Of a DNA stretch of 64,000 bases, positions 53,295 to 60,690 are shown piece by piece. The position numbers and the translations under genes were made by a program. The stretch's first letter is position 1. Every line of letters starts with the position of its first letter. Below the pieces are notes generated by a model. That model searched no databases, was not told the origin of the DNA, and worked only from the letters and a program-made list of their open reading frames with translations. Origin of the DNA: Palsa-360 sp963719875 (GTDB lineage Bacteria; Acidobacteriota; Terriglobia; Acidiferrales; UBA7541); contig CAVRDJ010000001.1 of assembly GCA_963719875.1 (NCBI GenBank), positions 620,001 through 684,000 on the forward strand. The letters run 5' to 3'.

Positions 53295-53307
53295 AAACCC
53301 TCCTCTT

Positions 53308-53660
53308 CTACTTTTGACTGGAGCGAAGCTCCTTCGTGAAGAACTCGGACTGCTCCCAGGCTGCAAAATGACAGCCCTTAACGGTGTTGTCGCTCAATAT
53401 CAGGACGGCACTTCCGCGTATGCAATGCCAGTGAGGTTTCCTTCCGCAAACAGCAGCGTCCTGCGGCCCGACCCATCGAGATTGGCGCTGTAGACTGAGC
53501 CGCCGAAGTCGGTAATGAACACGCCCGAAAAATTCGACCCAAACCCGCGTCGTGACCACCCTTCTGCGTCCAATAGAACTTGCCGCCTTCAATGTCCACC
53601 GCAATGCCGACATACCATTTCCTCTACTCCGGTCCCGGCCGCGAATGTAGGCGTGAACGT
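53308..53660 (-). pseudogene. Mosaic pseudogene from propeller and epoxide hydrolase gene pieces
   Basis: On the minus strand this region carries, in pieces, sequence nearly identical in places to the YWTD propeller gene at 55144-56088 and, in 53308-53375, a fragment resembling the epoxide hydrolase C-terminus (GCHFAAWEQSEFFTKEL here, GGHFAAWEQPKLFSEEV in the intact gene). Relative to the intact propeller gene, two internal segments are missing (about 55268-55530 and 55660-55785 of the intact copy). Both frame and order are broken. It is a scrambled and decayed copy, not a gene. Confidence 0.72.
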
Positions 53661-53674
53661 GCCACCAGGCGGAG

Positions 53675-55012
53675 TCATCGCGGCGTGGTCTCGAGCGTCT
53701 TGGCTGGCTCAGATGGATCGGCTTCGCGGTGCGAAATCGTGGGCGCGCGGATGTCCAGAAACTGAACGAGGTCCTTTGAAAATATCAGGTCAAGCGTCCA
53801 GTCGAAGGCCACTCGGACTTTCTTCTCCAGTCGCGGAAGCTTGCTCAGGTAGATCGTTCGCCAGAGCCACCACGCGATAAAACCTGAAAAGTGGATTCCC
53901 AGGATGTTAGCGACGCCCGTCCGCCGGCCGATCGCCGCGAGTTGTGCGATAGTCGCAAATTCGAACCGCTCTTGCTCGGTCCCGCGAACAGCTGCGATGA
54001 CGTTACGCGTCACGGTCTTGCCTTCGCGAAGCGCATGCTGTGCGGTCGGCGGATAAAATTTCCCAGTCCGTCGATCCGGTATAGCCGCGCAATCCCCTAG
54101 GGCCCAAACGCCCGGCCAGGCCGGAAGCTCGAGCGATTCAGTGACAAGTAGGCGTCCGCGTTCCTTTGCGCAGGGAATGGTTTGGAGCAACGGATTCGGG
54201 GAGATTCCGGCCGTCCAAACGAGCGTGTTGGTGTGAATCGTAGTCCCGTCACTCAGTCGGACAGCGGTGCCAGAAAACCCTTCCACTTTCGTGTTCAGAC
54301 GAATTTCTACTTTGCGGCCAGCGAGTTTTCGCTGCGTGTAAATACCTAACTCCTCGCCCAGTTCGGGAAGGATGACTGGGCCGGAATGGACAAGGACGAC
54401 TCGCAGCATGTCTGCGGTTAGGTGAGGGTACGAGCGAAGTGCCGCCCGCACGAAGTCGTTGATTCCGGCGATGGTCTCGACCCCGGCAAAACCCCCGCCC
54501 GCCACAACGAACGTCAACAGAGGCTCTTTCACTTTGCTGCAATCGCTATCGGCTTCCTCCAAGTGGGCAATCAGATGGTTCCGTAATCGCATGGCGTCGC
54601 CGAGCGTCTTCATGGTGAGCGCGTATTCCTGGAGCCCCGGAATGCCGTAAAGGTTCGTGACAGAGCCCAACCCCAAGACGAGGAAATCGAACTCTAGCGT
54701 ATGCTGATGATGATCGAAGCCATGGGAAACCACGGCTGTCCGCTGCTCGATATTGATCTGATCGACTTCCCCTGCAAGAAAATGGACACGGCGCAACATC
54801 TTGCGTGCTGGATTTACAATCGTTGTGAGATCAAGATCGCTGGTCGCCACCTCGTGAAGCATAGGTGTGAACAAGAAAAAGTTCTCACGATTAATGAGGG
54901 TGATTTCGACGGAAGGGTCCCGCGCGAGCTTCTTCTCCAACGCCATAGCGACGCTAAGACCCGCAAAGCCCCCGCCAAGAATAAGTATCCGTTTTCGCGG
55001 TGCATTTTCCAT
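53675..55012 (-). CDS. NAD(P)/FAD-dependent oxidoreductase, type II NADH dehydrogenase-like (NDH-2)
   Basis: A 445-aa flavoprotein. The N-terminal FAD site is RILILGGGFAGLSVAMAL, and a second dinucleotide motif TFVVAGGGFAGVET (about residues 170-190) binds NADH. It has the NDH-2 features WTAGISPNPLL and WALGDCAAIPDRRTG, and a C-terminal amphipathic/hydrophobic segment (FSGFIAWWLWRTIYL) that attaches it to the membrane. It passes electrons from NADH to quinone without proton pumping. Neighbours with haem proteins and other oxidoreductases suggest a role in respiratory electron flow. Confidence 0.88.
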   Translation of the reverse strand: MENAPRKRILILGGGFAGLSVAMALEKKLARDPSVEITLINRENFFLFTPMLHEVATSDLDLTTIVNPARKMLRRVHFLAGEVDQINIEQRTAVVSHGFDHHQHTLEFDFLVLGLGSVTNLYGIPGLQEYALTMKTLGDAMRLRNHLIAHLEEADSDCSKVKEPLLTFVVAGGGFAGVETIAGINDFVRAALRSYPHLTADMLRVVLVHSGPVILPELGEELGIYTQRKLAGRKVEIRLNTKVEGFSGTAVRLSDGTTIHTNTLVWTAGISPNPLLQTIPCAKERGRLLVTESLELPAWPGVWALGDCAAIPDRRTGKFYPPTAQHALREGKTVTRNVIAAVRGTEQERFEFATIAQLAAIGRRTGVANILGIHFSGFIAWWLWRTIYLSKLPRLEKKVRVAFDWTLDLIFSKDLVQFLDIRAPTISHREADPSEPAKTLETTPR

Positions 55013-55143
55013 AGGTCGCCTCTCACCTGGAGATAGGAACTCGCCCTCACGACAGGCAATGAAATGCGGAAGCCAATTGCTTCCCCGTGGCGCTAAGCCA
55101 AGCTTCGCGGGACGAGACGGCGCGAAGTGGAAAGGGGAAAATG

Positions 55144-56088
55144 CTATCCGGACGGCACCTCCGCGTATGCAATGCCGGTGAGGTTTCCTTCAGCAAACAG
55201 CAACGTCCTCCGGTTCGACCCATCGAGATTGGCGCTGTAGACCGAGCCGCCGAAGTCGGTAATGAACATTCGACCGCCCTTCAGGTCCAAAGCCAGGCCG
55301 ATGCCTTCCATCAAATGTGTGAAAAGAATCTGAGGCTCCTTGCGATTTTCGGCCTCAGCATCCATGGGTGCGCGGTTCACCGTGTTGCCACGCGGCGGGT
55401 CCCCGCGGTCGGTCCAATACAGCGTCCGATGAACTGGATCGAGGTCCAGATCGATCGGCTCCGGAAGATTGTCATAAAGAAGCTCAATGTCCCTGCGGTT
55501 CTCGGCCGACTGACCTTGCGGAACTTGGATGTTTGCCCGAAAAATTTGGCCCAAACCCGCGTGGTGACCACCCTTCTGCGTCCAATAGAACTTCCCGCCT
55601 TCAGTGTCCACCGCAATGCCGACACACCATTTCGTCGGATCCGATCCCGGCCGCGAATCGCCTCGGCTCGTATCGACGAGAGTCTCGATTTCCGACCCGT
55701 CCAGGTTTGCCCGCATCACCCGCATACCTTCTCGATCAGACCAGTAAAGCTTGCCGCTCCTCTTCTCCAGCTGGAGCTGCTTCGGCGTGAACGTGCCGCC
55801 AATCGGAACGATGGTGATCATGTTCTTGCCAGTTAGATCCGACCGCACGATCGAGCCATCATTCCTCTTGGGATCACCCATATTTGTCCAGTAGATGTGG
55901 CCAGCGGCGACATCGAGTGCCAAGCCATCGGGCAGCTTCCGGCCTTCGTTGATGATGGTCTTCAAATCGGAGCCGTCAGGGTTAGCAGACAGTATGCGGC
56001 CGGCGCTGAGGTCCAGAAAGAAGAGCCTACCGGACGTGGGTGCGTTTTTCGCCTCTGCGTCTATCGGTGTGGAAGCTATCGCGCTCAT
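55144..56088 (-). CDS. YWTD-repeat beta-propeller protein
   Basis: A 314-aa protein with repeated propeller blades each closing with YWTN, YWSD, YWTQ, YWTD or similar (at about residues 66, 113, 175 and 226), separated by roughly 45-60 aa, and with sequences such as LALDVAAGHI, GIAVDTEGGKF and DGSDLKTI. This is the LDL-receptor class B (YWTD) six-blade propeller, which resembles SMP-30-like and NHL proteins. A sugar or lactone substrate cannot be proved. GAGGAG occurs before the ATG. No signal peptide is seen, so it is presumably cytoplasmic. A decayed second copy lies at 53308-53660. Confidence 0.8.
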   Translation of the reverse strand: MSAIASTPIDAEAKNAPTSGRLFFLDLSAGRILSANPDGSDLKTIINEGRKLPDGLALDVAAGHIYWTNMGDPKRNDGSIVRSDLTGKNMITIVPIGGTFTPKQLQLEKRSGKLYWSDREGMRVMRANLDGSEIETLVDTSRGDSRPGSDPTKWCVGIAVDTEGGKFYWTQKGGHHAGLGQIFRANIQVPQGQSAENRRDIELLYDNLPEPIDLDLDPVHRTLYWTDRGDPPRGNTVNRAPMDAEAENRKEPQILFTHLMEGIGLALDLKGGRMFITDFGGSVYSANLDGSNRRTLLFAEGNLTGIAYAEVPSG

Positions 56089-56182
56089 GTAACGAATCTC
56101 CTCGCTAACGTGCTTTCATGGTGTTTCTTCTTTTAGTGGTGGTGTGTTTCTCCCTCAGGATTTTGGGGCGGGTCCCCGCCCT

Positions 56183-56722
56183 TTAGAAATGCGCCGGATT
56201 CGCCTCATTCTTCGGGTCCCACCCCTTCATGTCATTGAGTTCCTCGGGCGTGATCTGAGGCAAGTGCCGGATGAACAAAACCAGGCGCCAGGTTTGCGGC
56301 ACAGTGTGCGTTCCGTGGAAGGCTGGCATGCCGCTCAAACGAACTCCATTTTCAATGGTGTAGTAGAGCTCACCATCGCTCTTGTTCTGCGTCTCGGCTG
56401 CGCGCAAATCGGGCGGTTTCGGATAGAGGCCCTTGCCGAATACCGTCTGGCCCGCTCCGTCATTCCCATGGCACTCGGAGCAATGATAGGAGAAATGCTC
56501 CATGCCTCCCCGAATGTTCTCCGTTGAAGGCACGATGGGATTGCGAAGTTGACGATACGAAGATGGCACGGCTATTTTGCGCGCCGTTGTGGCCGCGAAC
56601 ACCTCAATCGCTGATGGTGTCGCAAGTGCGCTGAAGCCTCGTCGCACGAGCATCAGCCCGTATCCCGCGGCTGCAACCGCAAGAGCAAACAGAATTAGCG
56701 CAACTACTTTCCAGGGTTTCAT
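56183..56722 (-). CDS. Membrane-anchored cytochrome c
   Basis: A 179-aa protein with an N-terminal membrane helix (VVALILFALAVAAAGYGLML) and one c-type haem site, SYHCSECHGNDGAGQ (about residues 100-110). A Met ligand is likely in RLSGMPAFHGTH. The fold fits a class I cytochrome c (cytochrome c / CccA type). It should carry electrons at the periplasmic face of the membrane. It ends 3 bp after the crotonase start region on the same strand, so the two genes are probably cotranscribed, with the propeller gene following after 95 bp. Confidence 0.85.
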   Translation of the reverse strand: MKPWKVVALILFALAVAAAGYGLMLVRRGFSALATPSAIEVFAATTARKIAVPSSYRQLRNPIVPSTENIRGGMEHFSYHCSECHGNDGAGQTVFGKGLYPKPPDLRAAETQNKSDGELYYTIENGVRLSGMPAFHGTHTVPQTWRLVLFIRHLPQITPEELNDMKGWDPKNEANPAHF

Positions 56723-56724
56723 GT

Positions 56725-57597
56725 CTACTTCTCCTGTCCCGTGGCATCGCCGTCCGCCCGCCCGAGCGCAGGGAGGTACCGACCGAAGTTCAATTCGAAG
56801 TCGCCCGGAACGCCGTAACCGGCGCGGATCTTGGCGCCGCGCGCCTGCGCACTGGGCAAGGCCAGCAATGGGAAGATCAAATCGTTGCTCGACTGAAGCT
56901 CGGCAGCCGTCGGCGTCCCGAACCGATTGATCTGGGCCTTCGCCGCGGCTAGTGTCTCACGATCGAACGAGGCCAGACGCCGGGCGAGCGTATCGACGAA
57001 CAAGTCAAGGTGGTCATCGTCCAGTGTGCGATTCACCCAGCCGTAACGCTCGGCGATATCAGCATCGAAATCGTCGCTGCTGAGCACGATCTCAAGTGCC
57101 CGCGAGCGGCCGACCACACGCGGCAGCCATTCCAGCGCTCCGCCGCCCGGGACCAAGCCGGTGCCGATCTCGGGTTGGCCGAAGAGAGCGCTTTGCCGGC
57201 TCGCGAAACGCATGTCGCAGGCCAGCACGAACTCGTTACCAATGCCTCGCGTGCGGCCGCGAATCTTGGCGATGCTCACCACCGGCGTGGACGACAGACG
57301 CAGCACAAAGTCGCGCCAAAGGTCTAGCGTCTCTGGCTGTGCTGCTGCCTTGAACACATCGAGATGGGCGATGAAAAAATCGGGATTCGCCGACTGGAAG
57401 ACTACGACCTTCACGGACGTGTCTGACTCGATGCCGGTCATTAACGCTCGCAATTCGACAATCGTTGAGGGAAGAAACATGTTAATCGGCGGGTTACTGA
57501 AGGTGATCGTCCACCGGCCCGGATGAGTGCGGTCGATGTTGAACTGTGCATCTGGCTGCTCGCTGCCTCGCTGTGTAGCGCTGGATTGGGTCATCAT
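56725..57597 (-). CDS. Enoyl-CoA hydratase/isomerase (crotonase) family protein
   Basis: The product has 290 aa from the ATG at 57597, preceded by GAGGAG (a second ATG at 57594 is equally possible). The crotonase layout is clear: RWTITFSNPPINMFLPSTIV, the oxyanion-hole region IRGRTRGIGNEFVLACDMRF, and LVPGGGALEWLPRVVG. The two catalytic Glu of enoyl-CoA hydratase are not obvious, so the reaction may differ. The start overlaps in another frame with a small upstream remnant. It lies directly before the cytochrome c gene on the same strand. Confidence 0.85.
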   Translation of the reverse strand: MMTQSSATQRGSEQPDAQFNIDRTHPGRWTITFSNPPINMFLPSTIVELRALMTGIESDTSVKVVVFQSANPDFFIAHLDVFKAAAQPETLDLWRDFVLRLSSTPVVSIAKIRGRTRGIGNEFVLACDMRFASRQSALFGQPEIGTGLVPGGGALEWLPRVVGRSRALEIVLSSDDFDADIAERYGWVNRTLDDDHLDLFVDTLARRLASFDRETLAAAKAQINRFGTPTAAELQSSNDLIFPLLALPSAQARGAKIRAGYGVPGDFELNFGRYLPALGRADGDATGQEK

Positions 57598-57919
57598 CTT
57601 CTCCTCTCTTTTGAATAACCTTGCCGCACGATCTGAAGCCCGCGCGACGCTCTTCTGAGAACAAAGCCCCAAGCCGAGCACTTGCGCCCACCGTAGCCCG
57701 ACGCCAATCTGGAATGGATTCCCCAGACGGCCAATCCATACGTCCCAGTTCCTCGATCCATTCCAGCGCCGATTGGCGCGCCTGCTCAGCGCCGAACAAC
57801 TGATCTACCGCGCGGATGAAGGCCGATAGCTCTTTTTCAGCCAGGATGAGAAAGTCGCTAGCGAGTTGATTGCAGCGGTCGGTTTCCGCATCCATTAACA
57901 TTCTCCGCTTTTCAAGCAT
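57494..57919 (-). pseudogene. Small helical ORF joined to an epoxide hydrolase C-terminal fragment
   Basis: From the ATG at 57919 (AAAGG upstream) the frame encodes a helical N-terminal part (NQLASDFLILAEKELSAFIR, then QARQSALEWIEELGRMDWPS) followed by ALFSEERRAGFRS, which is the C-terminal end of the epoxide hydrolase at 58996 (KLFSEEVRAGFRSLR). The same DNA runs on past this point into the beginning of the crotonase gene in another frame. The first part may be a true small protein of unknown function. The join to a hydrolase tail marks a recombination scar. Confidence 0.5.
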
Positions 57920-58010
57920 GACAACCTTTGTATGAACCCATGCCTCGCAGGGCCGGATCATTTTGTCAGTGGTTCTCGACAATCTCGGCCGAGTCGCGTC
58001 CGGCACGGGC

Positions 58011-58772
58011 TCACCCCTCCACCAGCTGCTGGCCGCCGTCTATGTCGTAGGTTCCGCCGGTCAGGGCGGTGTTGGTCATCAGGTGGACGGCTAGGGCGGC
58101 GACGTCCGCTGGGCCGACCACGCGGCGGATCGGGAGTGTCGCGCGGAGTTGCTCGCGTCGCGCATCCAACTGATCGCCGAGCAGGAATGCTGAAAGCGGA
58201 GTATCGACGAAGCCGGCGGCGATAAGGTTGACGCGGACCGGGGCTAGCTCGAGTGCGAGGTTCTTGGTCATGGCTGGAAGCGCGGCGGTGAGAGCCGAGA
58301 CTAGAGCGAGTCCTGGCGCCGTGCGGCGGCCACCGGTACCGCCCATGAAGAGCAGGGTGCCTCCCGGGCGAACCTTCTTTGCGGCGTAGCGAGCGACCTG
58401 CAACGGCAGCAGGAGATGGGCTTCGACATCCTGGCGCGCCTTTTCGATCTCGAGTTCCGCCAGCAGTGAGTAGTAGGGACCGGGACCGGTGACCAGCACG
58501 TGGTCGATCGGTGCCGGGAGTCCGTCGAAGAATTTTTGGAGTTGATCGAAGTTGGTGGCATCGAATGCCGCGCTGCTTAGAGTGCCGAGTTCGCGTGACG
58601 CGTGTTCCAGGCGTTCCGGGTTGCGTGCCGCGAGAATCAGCTTGGCTCCCTCAGCGCGCGCTCGCCGGGCCGTTTCGAGTCCGATGCCGGCGCTGCCCCC
58701 GATCACGACGACAGTTTGTCCGAGGAGTCCCGGTTCGGGCTGGATGGGAGAGGCGCCAGTTGCGATGCTCAT
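58011..58772 (-). CDS. Short-chain dehydrogenase/reductase (SDR), lacking the usual Tyr/Lys pair
   Basis: The product has 253 aa from the ATG at 58772 (GGAGG upstream). The Rossmann motif is VVVIGGSAGIGLETAR, and a family ending TNTALTGGTYDIDGGQQL is present. Where the YxxxK catalytic pair normally lies, the sequence reads LALVSALTAALPAMTKNLAL, with no Tyr and the Lys displaced. Such atypical SDRs may be inactive or act through other residues. It lies between the helical remnant and the epoxide hydrolase on the same strand. Confidence 0.83.
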   Translation of the reverse strand: MSIATGASPIQPEPGLLGQTVVVIGGSAGIGLETARRARAEGAKLILAARNPERLEHASRELGTLSSAAFDATNFDQLQKFFDGLPAPIDHVLVTGPGPYYSLLAELEIEKARQDVEAHLLLPLQVARYAAKKVRPGGTLLFMGGTGGRRTAPGLALVSALTAALPAMTKNLALELAPVRVNLIAAGFVDTPLSAFLLGDQLDARREQLRATLPIRRVVGPADVAALAVHLMTNTALTGGTYDIDGGQQLVEG

Positions 58773-58995
58773 GATTCCTCCGTTCAACAGTCTAGAATTG
58801 CGTTTGCCTCAAGAAAACGGCTTGCCCGGAGAGCAGGGTTCATCACCGGCAGTCATCGTTACTGTTTCCGTCCTGCAGAGGGCGCCTTCTCGGCGCCTCG
58901 CTTGTTCCAGCCGTGGAAGCGCGACAAGTCGCCCGCGTTCCATGCCTCCGTACTTTTGCCTTCTCGGGATCGTCTTCTCTCTCTTGTGAAGAACC

Positions 58996-60213
58996 TTACC
59001 GTAGCGATCGGAAGCCCGCGCGAACCTCTTCTGAAAAGAGCTTCGGCTGTTCCCAGGCCGCAAAGTGCCCGCCTTTGGGAAGCCGATTGTAGTGGATGAG
59101 CTTCGGATACGCTTTCTCTGCCCAGCTCTGCGGTGCAGGATAGAGTTCGTCTGGAAAGACGCTCACGGCGGTCGGAACAACGACGCCTCTGACGCCGAAG
59201 AACGAATAACCCTTGTTTTCCCAATAGAGACGAGCCCCCGAGAGCGCCGTATTCGTCAACCAGGTGAGCGTGATGTTGTCCAGGACGTCGTCTCGTGTGA
59301 GGCCTTCGCTGCCTCCGACGAAGACGCGTGCGATCATCTCGTAGCTGCGCGCGTCGTGATCGAGGAAATACGCCGCGAGGCCTACGGGTGAATCCGCGAT
59401 TCCGTACAGCGTCTGAGGGCGCAGCCCCATCTGGTACCCGTAGGCGATTCCCTTTTGATACACGGACTGTACACGTTCGTAAGCGACCTTCTCGTCGGCC
59501 GAAAGGCCTGATGGTGCCGGCGCGCCGGAAGCGGCCGCTTTGTCGATGTCGGCCGGAAAGATGCCAGGCATATTCGTGTGGATGCCCAGCAACTCCGGAG
59601 GCGCTTGCACACCCATCAGCTCGGTGACGGCTGCACCCCAATCGCCGCCTTGCGCCACGAATTTGTTGTAGCCGAGGCGCTTCATCAATGTGACCCAGGC
59701 ATGTGCAATGTGGGCGGGGTCCCATCCGGTCGTGGCCGGCTTGCCGGAAAAACCGTAGCCGGGCATGGACGGAATCACAAGATGGAACGCGTCGGATGCA
59801 TTTCCGCCGTGTGCGGTGGGATTGGTTAGCGGATCGATGATCTTGAACTGTTCGGTGATCGAGCCGGGCCAGCCGTGCGTCACGATGAGAGGCAATGCAT
59901 TTTCGTGTTTGGATCGGACATGAATGAAATGAATGTCCAGCCCGTCGATCTCGGTGAGGAAGTTCGGCAGGGACTGCAGTTTTGCCTCGCACTTGCGCCA
60001 GTCGTAATCGGTCGCCCAATAACGCGCCAGCGCCTGAATCGCCGCGAGCTGTACTCCTTGGGTTGCATCGGTCACTGTTTCCCGTTCAGGCCACCTGGTC
60101 GTATTGATGCGCTTGCGTAAATCTGTAAGCTCGGCTTCCGGCACACTCGCCACAGGAAACGGACGAATGGCCGCTGCCTGCAGCACATCTTTTGCAGTTG
60201 TCATCTTTGTCAT
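58996..60213 (-). CDS. Epoxide hydrolase (EHN domain, alpha/beta hydrolase)
   Basis: The product has 405 aa from the ATG at 60213 with a strong ribosome binding site (AGGAGGAAGTG). An N-terminal EHN domain (about residues 15-110, DLRKRINTTRWPE) is followed by the hydrolase motif HGWPGS (113-118), the nucleophile in QGGDWGAAV with Asp191, and the C-terminal His in GGHFAAWEQ. The two Tyr that activate the epoxide lie in the cap region and cannot be pinned down by eye. It hydrolyses epoxides to diols in the cytoplasm. Two decayed copies of its 3' end exist nearby (57.6 kb and 53.3 kb). Confidence 0.92.
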   Translation of the reverse strand: MTKMTTAKDVLQAAAIRPFPVASVPEAELTDLRKRINTTRWPERETVTDATQGVQLAAIQALARYWATDYDWRKCEAKLQSLPNFLTEIDGLDIHFIHVRSKHENALPLIVTHGWPGSITEQFKIIDPLTNPTAHGGNASDAFHLVIPSMPGYGFSGKPATTGWDPAHIAHAWVTLMKRLGYNKFVAQGGDWGAAVTELMGVQAPPELLGIHTNMPGIFPADIDKAAASGAPAPSGLSADEKVAYERVQSVYQKGIAYGYQMGLRPQTLYGIADSPVGLAAYFLDHDARSYEMIARVFVGGSEGLTRDDVLDNITLTWLTNTALSGARLYWENKGYSFFGVRGVVVPTAVSVFPDELYPAPQSWAEKAYPKLIHYNRLPKGGHFAAWEQPKLFSEEVRAGFRSLR

Positions 60214-60277
60214 CACTTCCTCCTGAGCGGCCGGTAAGCCGCTGAACTTAAAATCATGGTCCCCACCAATATGGGCG

Positions 60278-60538
60278 CTAGCTGCTGTCTCGCTCGCTCC
60301 TGATCCATTCGCGGATGTAGGCCGGACAGTGTCTGAGCTCGATGCCGTTTGCTTCGTTGATCGCCAGGAGCTTCATGGCATCACGGTCTATCAACTCGAG
60401 TTCAGCGAGCTCGACGGCGACGACACTGCCGTCCTCGATCGCGGTGCGAAGCACGTCCACGTCTTCTCCTGTAATCCGCCCACTAATGTGCAGCACCAGC
60501 CCCTGGCTAGTCGGAAATCGGTCGATTCTGCACGTCAC
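60278..60538 (-). CDS. STAS-like small protein
   Basis: The product has 86 aa from the GTG at 60538, which follows GAGG with 6 nt spacing. A TTG at 60592 is an alternative. The pattern LVLHISGRITGEDVDVLRTA followed by VAVELAELELIDRDAMKLLA and NGIELRHCPAYIREW fits a STAS/anti-sigma-factor-antagonist fold, with a phospho-acceptor-like site replaced by Asp (IDRDAM). Its partner is unknown. It stands between the epoxide hydrolase and the sigma54-type activator, on the same strand as both. Confidence 0.6.
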   Translation of the reverse strand: MTCRIDRFPTSQGLVLHISGRITGEDVDVLRTAIEDGSVVAVELAELELIDRDAMKLLAINEANGIELRHCPAYIREWIRSERDSS

Positions 60539-60639
60539 GTCTGCCTCGCAAGCCCCGTGGTTCAATGACCCGAGTAGCAAACGGCGCGCCAATCGAACAT
60601 AACTGAAAGGACTAGAGATCCGGCTGTCTGCCGTGAGGC

Positions 60640-60684
60640 GAATTTGGCAGATCTGGTGAATGTGGTGAATTTGGAGAAACTGGT
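60640..60684. repeat. Tandem 9-bp repeats (5 units)
   Basis: Five units of 9 bp (consensus GAATNTGGT): GAATTTGGC, AGATCTGGT, GAATGTGGT, GAATTTGGA and GAAACTGGT, from 60640 to 60684. They lie just after the stop (60691) of the sigma54-type activator on the minus strand, and may be a slippage tract. Confidence 0.65.
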
Positions 60685-60690
60685 GTGACT

